Origin: Escallonia rubra
Lineage: Eukaryota; Streptophyta; Magnoliopsida; Escalloniales; Escalloniaceae
Assembly: GCA_033065855.1 (NCBI GenBank)
Contig: JAVXUO010001116.1
Coordinates: forward strand, 496,001 to 560,000
DNA length: 64,000 nt
Direction of reading: 5' to 3'
The notes under the pieces are model-generated. The model did not search any database, was not told where the DNA came from, and was given only the letters and a program-made list of their open reading frames with translations. The translations under genes were made by a program, and so were the position numbers. Of this stretch, positions 58,491-64,000 are shown piece by piece (within the stretch, counting starts at the first letter, position 1; the number at the start of each line of letters is the position of its first letter).

Positions 58491-60800
58491 AAGTCAGGAA
58501 AAACATAGTAGGTAAGAATTCAGATTGTCTAAGGAAACATAAGCATCTAGGTCTTTCGGTTCAAGAATAGTCTTAGCAACAGGACGACCCTTGGTGATCT
58601 CCTTCACAGCCAGCGGTCTGCACTCGACCTTCTAATTTTGCATACTGCTCTCTACTAAAGTGATCAGGATTGTTAGGTCAGTAGTCTGGTCATTCACCCT
58701 GAGATAAGCACAAGGATGTGCATATCGTTGAAACAAGCCGTCATTTCCTCAGCCTCCATAAAGTCCATCCAATCACGAGTTTTCTCTTTCTCGGCACAAT
58801 CAGGCTTGGTAGTTCTTCATTCTCAACCCACTCATAGTCGTAAAAGATCTCTCATCTGTTCATCAACTTCCTCGTCTTTGTGTTATAGACCGGCTATATG
58901 AATCGTTAGTAAGGTCCCTCTTTTCCTTCCTTAACAAAGTATCCATTCATTGTAAGGACCTTAGACATTGTGTACTCTATGAGCCGTTCTTACTCCCTGG
59001 CTTTCTTGGCATAAGTCATCTTCAGAGGGCTTCTTTCTTCTCTTTCTTGGTCAGCTTGTATCTCAACCCAAACTGGACTTTCTTGCTTTCTAACACCGGA
59101 AATAGGAGAGGCACCAGCTCTGTCTGTAGAAATGGAGTAGGCTCAAGGGCAGGTCGACCGGGTGAGGGTGTCAGTTGGTACCTATTTCAGTAGCTGCTCA
59201 CGCAACCTCGACCCATGGTGTCTGGCGTGGACACCTCCCTAGGCAAGAGGCAAGGAATTTGAGGCTCCAGCCCACTCATGGTCCTGCGATAGTACTCTCG
59301 CCCAGGTAAAACTATTGGTTGGAGAAGCCAACCAATAGTGACTAACTCCTTGACAGCCTTAGTCCCTCAGCATATTGAGCCTCGGTTCAGCACTTTGTAA
59401 TCGATCCCTAAAAAAAGACATTAACGATAGATAAAACAGGAAAAATATTTTGAACAAAAACTTCTGAGAATTACGATCGCTAAGTTTAGTTGTTCGTACA
59501 CTCGTGGTAAACGGCAGCGACGGGAGTCCTCTTTCCATTTCCTCCAGCAGATAACCAGTTCCTTTGTCCATGGCCTTTGGGACCAAAGTCAAAGGGTGTA
59601 GCGAAAATATCTCATAAGCCGATATATATGCTAAGAACAGAACAAAGATTAGAGCATTTTAAAATAAATATAGATAAATGTTGAGATAGAAGACGTAGAA
59701 GGGGGTTTAGAACATACTTCACATATGTTGTTGTATCCCATAAAACTCGATGTCACAAGACGTGACAAAGTCCATCGAGTGGTATAGCTGTACGAGTGCT
59801 GGCATTCCCAAGTTGTACTCCTTGATCTGGCCGACGTTCTCCAGCGCCCTCAAGCACCAAAGATAGACAGGGTCATCTCTAGTGCTGAACAACATCTCCC
59901 CGAGCATGTACAACAAAAATACCTAGACATAATGATATACTTTAGCCTCCTCGATACCCACTAGCTCTATCTCCTCATACTGCTCTCGGATGGAGGGAAG
60001 CAAGATCGAACCCCTCTAATTGAACGTCAAGATGTATCCGAGCATCCTCTATACAGATCCTTGATCTCTGTCCACATCGTAACACTAGAGATTGGGCGAC
60101 CTCTCACCCTTACCCCGATGATGTTGACAACCATATGGGGTGAATGTCACGTTTCTAAATGATAGGTGGAATGTGTTTGTGGTATCCCATCAACGCTCAG
60201 CGAAAGTCAGGAGGAGCCACTTGTTTTGATTGAACATATGCAGCCCAATCAGGAAAGGGCAAACCCTGTGGCCTCCACTTTATCTGCACCTCATCGGGGA
60301 TCTTACTCCACCAAACCCCAACTAGGTTTGGTGATCCTTTAAGTCTAATGTTCGTAGTGTGAGGCTAAAATAAAAAAAGTGGGAAAAAGCGGCATACGGT
60401 TTCATTGAGGCACATCATCGAGCACTTTGTGCCCACTATGTTTAGGGCATTGTTCTTCTAAAATTCTTTGATAAAATTGATGTACATAGAATGTACTTCA
60501 TAGATATGATCATTTCTGTGAGCATTATATCAATTTATGTGTGTAATTTAAGCAACTACATGCAAAATTTCATCCTAAACAATGTGCCATAGAATAGTGC
60601 AAGAAGGTAGTAGCGTAAAAGCATACTTTGGTGGTGAAGAAAAGACATGAGCTACGCGTTTTTTGATCCTTCACTAGAATGCTCTTGTCACTTGGCTTAG
60701 CGATGGGGTGAAACTGCTTGAGATGCGTAACTTTTGGACCTCCCTCGTGGCCTCTTTTCTATCGATTTGGTTGGTTTGGTGTTTGATTTATGGGGATTTA
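58491..60800 (-). pseudogene. Decayed PMD-like sequence upstream of Ty3 pol remnant
   Basis: On the minus strand, pieces similar to plant mobile domain proteins appear in the expected order: TNTFHLSFRNVTFTPYG near 60155-60185 (compare SETNTFHFPFGEMTITLED in the other copies), then LYMLGEMLFSTRDDPVYLWC and ALENVGQIKEYNLGMPALVQ LYHSMDF at 59760-59915, matching the 'LYxRALxK' part of PMD. Many stops and frame changes separate them. Sequence between 59600 and 58500 is Lys/Glu-rich in the same direction and runs into the Ty3 pol remnant. PMD sequences carried by Ty3/gypsy elements are known in plants, so this may be part of the same retroelement; that is inference. Confidence 0.55.
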
Positions 60801-61266
60801 TAGCCTTCGTTGTCGAATTAGGGGATAGCTTCAAGGGGAATTTTCTCCCAAAGTTTGAGAGAGAAGAAGAGATGAAAAAAATGAGAACTAATTCCGTGAA
60901 CTAGGGCTATTTTCTGGTAAGAGAATTGACCAGTACTCTTTTGCCCAAAATAATTATGTGGTTTACCGGCCGGTTTGTTCCTTTGATTTTCTCGCTACAT
61001 GTACTCGCCGATTTCAACAAAGAACTGACCTGTACACTTAGCAAACAGGCCAATATGTTCGCCTTAAAAAAACTTCAAAAATTAAAAAAATAAATAAAAG
61101 GGAAAGTTTGGATTTCGCTTTTAGGTCAAGTCTCTTATCCTTCTTGACTCTGCAAAGGAGTTGATCTATCCCGATTCCTTTGCCCAATGCAACCATTTTC
61201 CCTCGTTGTTGGCTCTAATTGACTCCTCTGCAATCATTTTTAGGTACATCTAGGCGACTACGCTTT
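60801..61266. other. No gene seen
   Basis: AT-rich sequence with short purine-rich stretches (AGAGAGAAGAAGAGATGAAA near 60858) and no coding frame that I recognise. Confidence 0.5.
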
Positions 61267-61672
61267 GTTACTATTGGCTCAGGCTTCTAAATCCGTATAG
61301 CCAAGCAACCAATCATCGTTACTGTTGGTCCCAACTTTTAGTCGTAAGTCCATTGTGCGCCTTGATGACCAGTCGTCGCTACTGTTAGCTCTGACTTCTA
61401 CAAATATTGTTCTCCTCATTTGCCTAAATGACCAATCATCGTTACTGTTAGCTCCAGATATTAGGCGGTGAGTTTAACGTATCCTTATACAACTAATCAA
61501 TGTTACTGTTGGCTCTGTCTTCTAGAACTGTATCCTTGTGGTTAGGTGACCAATCAATGTTACTGTTAGCTCTGGTTTTTAAATGACCAAACATTTTTAT
61601 TGTTGGCTCCGGCTATTAGACATTGCAGTATGCGGATGACCAATCGTTGTTACTGTTGGTTCTGGCTTCTAG
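61267..61672. repeat. ~60 bp minisatellite, about eight copies
   Basis: Units share ATGACCAATCATCGTTACTG followed by TTGGCTC(T/C)GGCTTCTA. They are marked near 61267, 61318, 61378, 61441, 61502, 61559, 61596 and 61649, with spacing 37-63 bp. It ends exactly where the LTR at 61673 begins. Confidence 0.85.
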
Positions 61673-64000
61673 TGTCATGACCTGAACCCACGGGTGGGCC
61701 CGTGAGCTAGATACGTGACCGGCCGCAGATCCAATGGACTCCAACCGAGGGCTCTGCCAGGCCTTACGACAACCTGTACACAAGAATCTATAACCAAGTA
61801 ATTTAAATCTATCTCCTTAATAATATTTCTAAAATCACGCTTATAATTTCTCAATAAATCTCCAATGACATTCTTTATTGAACGACTAACATAGATCATT
61901 TTAAATCCGGTGGAGTCTAAGCTTCGAATAAATCTCTAAGTACAAATTTAGTACTAGCATACCACCTAATGATTTATTAAATAATCTAAGAGGACTGCAA
62001 CTCCTCTGGCAGTCGCCTACCATAATCCTCGTGGCCTTCATCAGTTCTGGTTCCATCTAGATCATCGCCTGAAAATATTTAAAAGAGTGAGCTTGGGGCC
62101 CAATAAGTACACATACCATATCCCTAAAATAGGTTTTGGGATTTATAAAAACATGCCATGGGTTTTTTGGATTTAAAACTGGTAAACATTTTCACAAGAG
62201 ATACTATACATATATCTACTTTATGAAAGCAATTCATCCAAGATTCTTAGAAACGAAGTATGACATCAAATATGCTCATTAACAACTATCACAGTTCATC
62301 ATAACTTAAGTATGCTGCGGTCAACGTACATTCCCCCCCTGACTAGGGCCCACAATCCCTACTCCACCCGGGATAAATATTATTCGGTCAGGGTATGCAC
62401 CCCTCTGACTAGGGCCCACAATCCCTCCTTCGTCCGGGATACATATTATTGTGGACGCAAGGGCAAACCACGAGCAACAATACTGTGCGTCAACGTATTG
62501 TCCCGTTGACGAGGACCCAACAATCCAACTTTCCTCTGTGGATATAGGGCACAACAACCAAGCCAGAAATATCGTCTCATTCAACATAAGCCAACTTTAA
62601 AACACTACTCATAGAAACATTCCATGGCATTTTTTATTCATTTTCTCATCAACCAATTTACACAAAAGCAGTAGTGTGTGAAAGGCTTTAAAATATCTAA
62701 TTGGAACAAATCATTTATAAATATACATAGACGGAAAATAGGGTATACGGAGGAATATGGCAGGAGTACTTACCTGGATAGCTAAGCGGTTCTGGTTCTT
62801 GTTCCCAAACCTGCCCTAGCTTTTGTCTATCGAAACCTAAACAATAAACATATGTTATTTATTGCCGATCAATCATGCCTAGGTGCTAAATTTTCCCCCG
62901 GACTCCACCCGGAATAAATATTATTCGGTCAGGGTATGCGCCCCCCTGACTAGGGCCCACAATCCCTCCTTTGTCTGGGATACATTTTATTGTGGACGCA
63001 AGGGCGAATCACGAGCAACAGTACTGTGTGTCAACGTATCGTCCCTTTGACCAGGACCCAACAATCCAACTTTCCCCCGTGAATATGGGGCATAACAACC
63101 AAGCCAGAAATACCGTCTTATTCAACATAAGCCAACTTTAAAACACTACTCATAGAAACATTCTATGGCATTTTTTACAAAATTACCAAAATACTCCTAG
63201 ACTTATGTAAAATTACCAAATTACCCCCGATGCCTAACGTACTGTTACACATCTAATATAACTCAAAACGTCTTTTTAAACAACTAGGTGGGTTTTTCGG
63301 ACAAAAATTGCCTTTTTGGGAATTCTCCATTCGGAACCCTAAATCGTTCCTTAAATTGAGTGCTAAGGTTCCTATTCCAAAGTATATCCAAACGGCACGA
63401 AAATATCACAAACTTTCAGATGCTCAAGTGTCTCAATATGTTTAGATCACTATAATTTTTTTGGCTACAAATAATTTTATTTATTATATCAAATAGTTCA
63501 AAATCCTATTTTCAAAATAAGATCATTTCAAGCATTTTTCCTATCTAGAAAAATCTCATAAATTTCTACATCGAAGGTTTGACAAAAATAAGGCTAGTTT
63601 CAGTTTTGCACTTTGCCCAAATATGCTAAAAAATGGCATAAAAAGTCTTGGGCAATAGACTAATCTATAATTCTAGAAACAACATTTTTTCAGCAAACCC
63701 TAATTTTGTACATTTACCATTTTGAGCCTGAAACATGACGAATCTTAGAAAACTCAAAACTACAATGTTAAAGTAGCTGATCAAAGCAACACATCTCTGT
63801 GCAGACCAATTTTGTTCGATGGTTATTTTAGAGCTGAAACACTACGAATCTCAAAAACCTCAAAACTGAAAGGTTAAGGAGGACTTTCTGATCTTTCTAG
63901 AAATATAAATTTCACAAAAACCCCATAAGTAATTAAGTTTCTATGACAAATCGAAGTGGGTGCCAGAAACCGAAAATTTTGAACTTCTACAGTGAATTGA
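61673..64000 (-). mobile_element. Chromovirus-type LTR (minus orientation), runs off window
   Basis: The minus-strand end GGGTTCAGGTCATGACA at 61673 matches the LTR ends at 41842 and 46178. A block of about 270-300 bp containing CCCACAATCCCTCCTT, TTGTGGACGCAAGGGC and CATAGAAACATTC(C/T)ATGGCA occurs at about 62330-62640 and again at 62905-63175, an internal duplication not present in the other LTR copies. The usual AAATTACCAAAATACYCC words follow at 63178-63230. No coding frame. No primer site follows the end at 61673, so it is a solo or 3' LTR. Confidence 0.65.
62330..63175. repeat. Internal duplication within the LTR at 61673
   Basis: Two direct copies (about 62330-62640 and 62905-63175) of the segment with CTGACTAGGGCCCACAATCC and CAACCAAGCCAGAAATA. 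The second copy interrupts what is one continuous block in the LTR at 44900-46178. Confidence 0.75.

Overview
The window is a repeat-dense block of a flowering-plant nuclear genome. Every recognisable coding sequence belongs to a plant transposable-element family or is a plant gene fragment carried by one: FAR1-type Mutator (MULE) transposases, plant mobile domain (PMD) proteins, Ty3/gypsy and Ty1/copia gag or pol pieces, a hAT element, and a captured piece of the chloroplast geranylgeranyl reductase gene. I see no intact low-copy host gene, tRNA or rRNA gene. The species cannot be told from the sequence alone.

Layout. (1) 86-6927: a 5.6 kb MULE (740-6299) with long inverted ends, a FAR1 transposase (+) and a convergent PMD gene (-), flanked by two direct copies of a ~640 bp host segment. 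(2) 6928-8580: AT-rich DNA without genes. (3) 8581-12231: an old Ty3/gypsy chromovirus pol fossil and the start of its 3' LTR. (4) 12232-28100: a giant MULE (15.9 kb) set into that LTR-like DNA. It carries a PMD plus Ulp1-protease gene (+), a ~169 bp satellite-like array, and a FAR1 transposase (-), all between very long inverted arms. Two smaller MULE-type elements are nested in it: 13295-14673 carries a geranylgeranyl reductase fragment and has a 9 bp target duplication, and 24213-25427 splits the transposase. (5) 29227-41426: a hAT element with an 8 bp target duplication, holding a young gag-only LTR retrotransposon (30783-41012) with 2.3 kb LTRs and a 5 bp target duplication. (6) 41842-46178: two chromovirus-type LTR pieces in opposite orientation. 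(7) 46179-48740: no recognised gene. (8) 48740-58113: the 5' end of a chromovirus element on the minus strand, its LTR split by a gag-only copia element (50037-55752). (9) 58114-60800: Ty3/gypsy pol remnant and a decayed PMD-like sequence, both minus strand. (10) 61267-61672: a minisatellite. (11) 61673-64000: another chromovirus-type LTR running off the window.

The most interesting unit is the MULE type seen twice: a FAR1-class transposase and a PMD gene facing each other between long arms whose outer parts hold arrays of ~19-23 bp palindromes. The large copy also has a Ulp1-like cysteine protease domain joined to the PMD and a nucleosome-length tandem array between the two gene ends. Both copies are mutated. 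Nearly all premature stops in the PMD frames are explained by C-to-T changes, as expected for long-methylated transposon DNA. The nesting gives a relative history: old Ty3 fossils, then the MULEs and hAT, then the small MULEs and the gag-only LTR elements.
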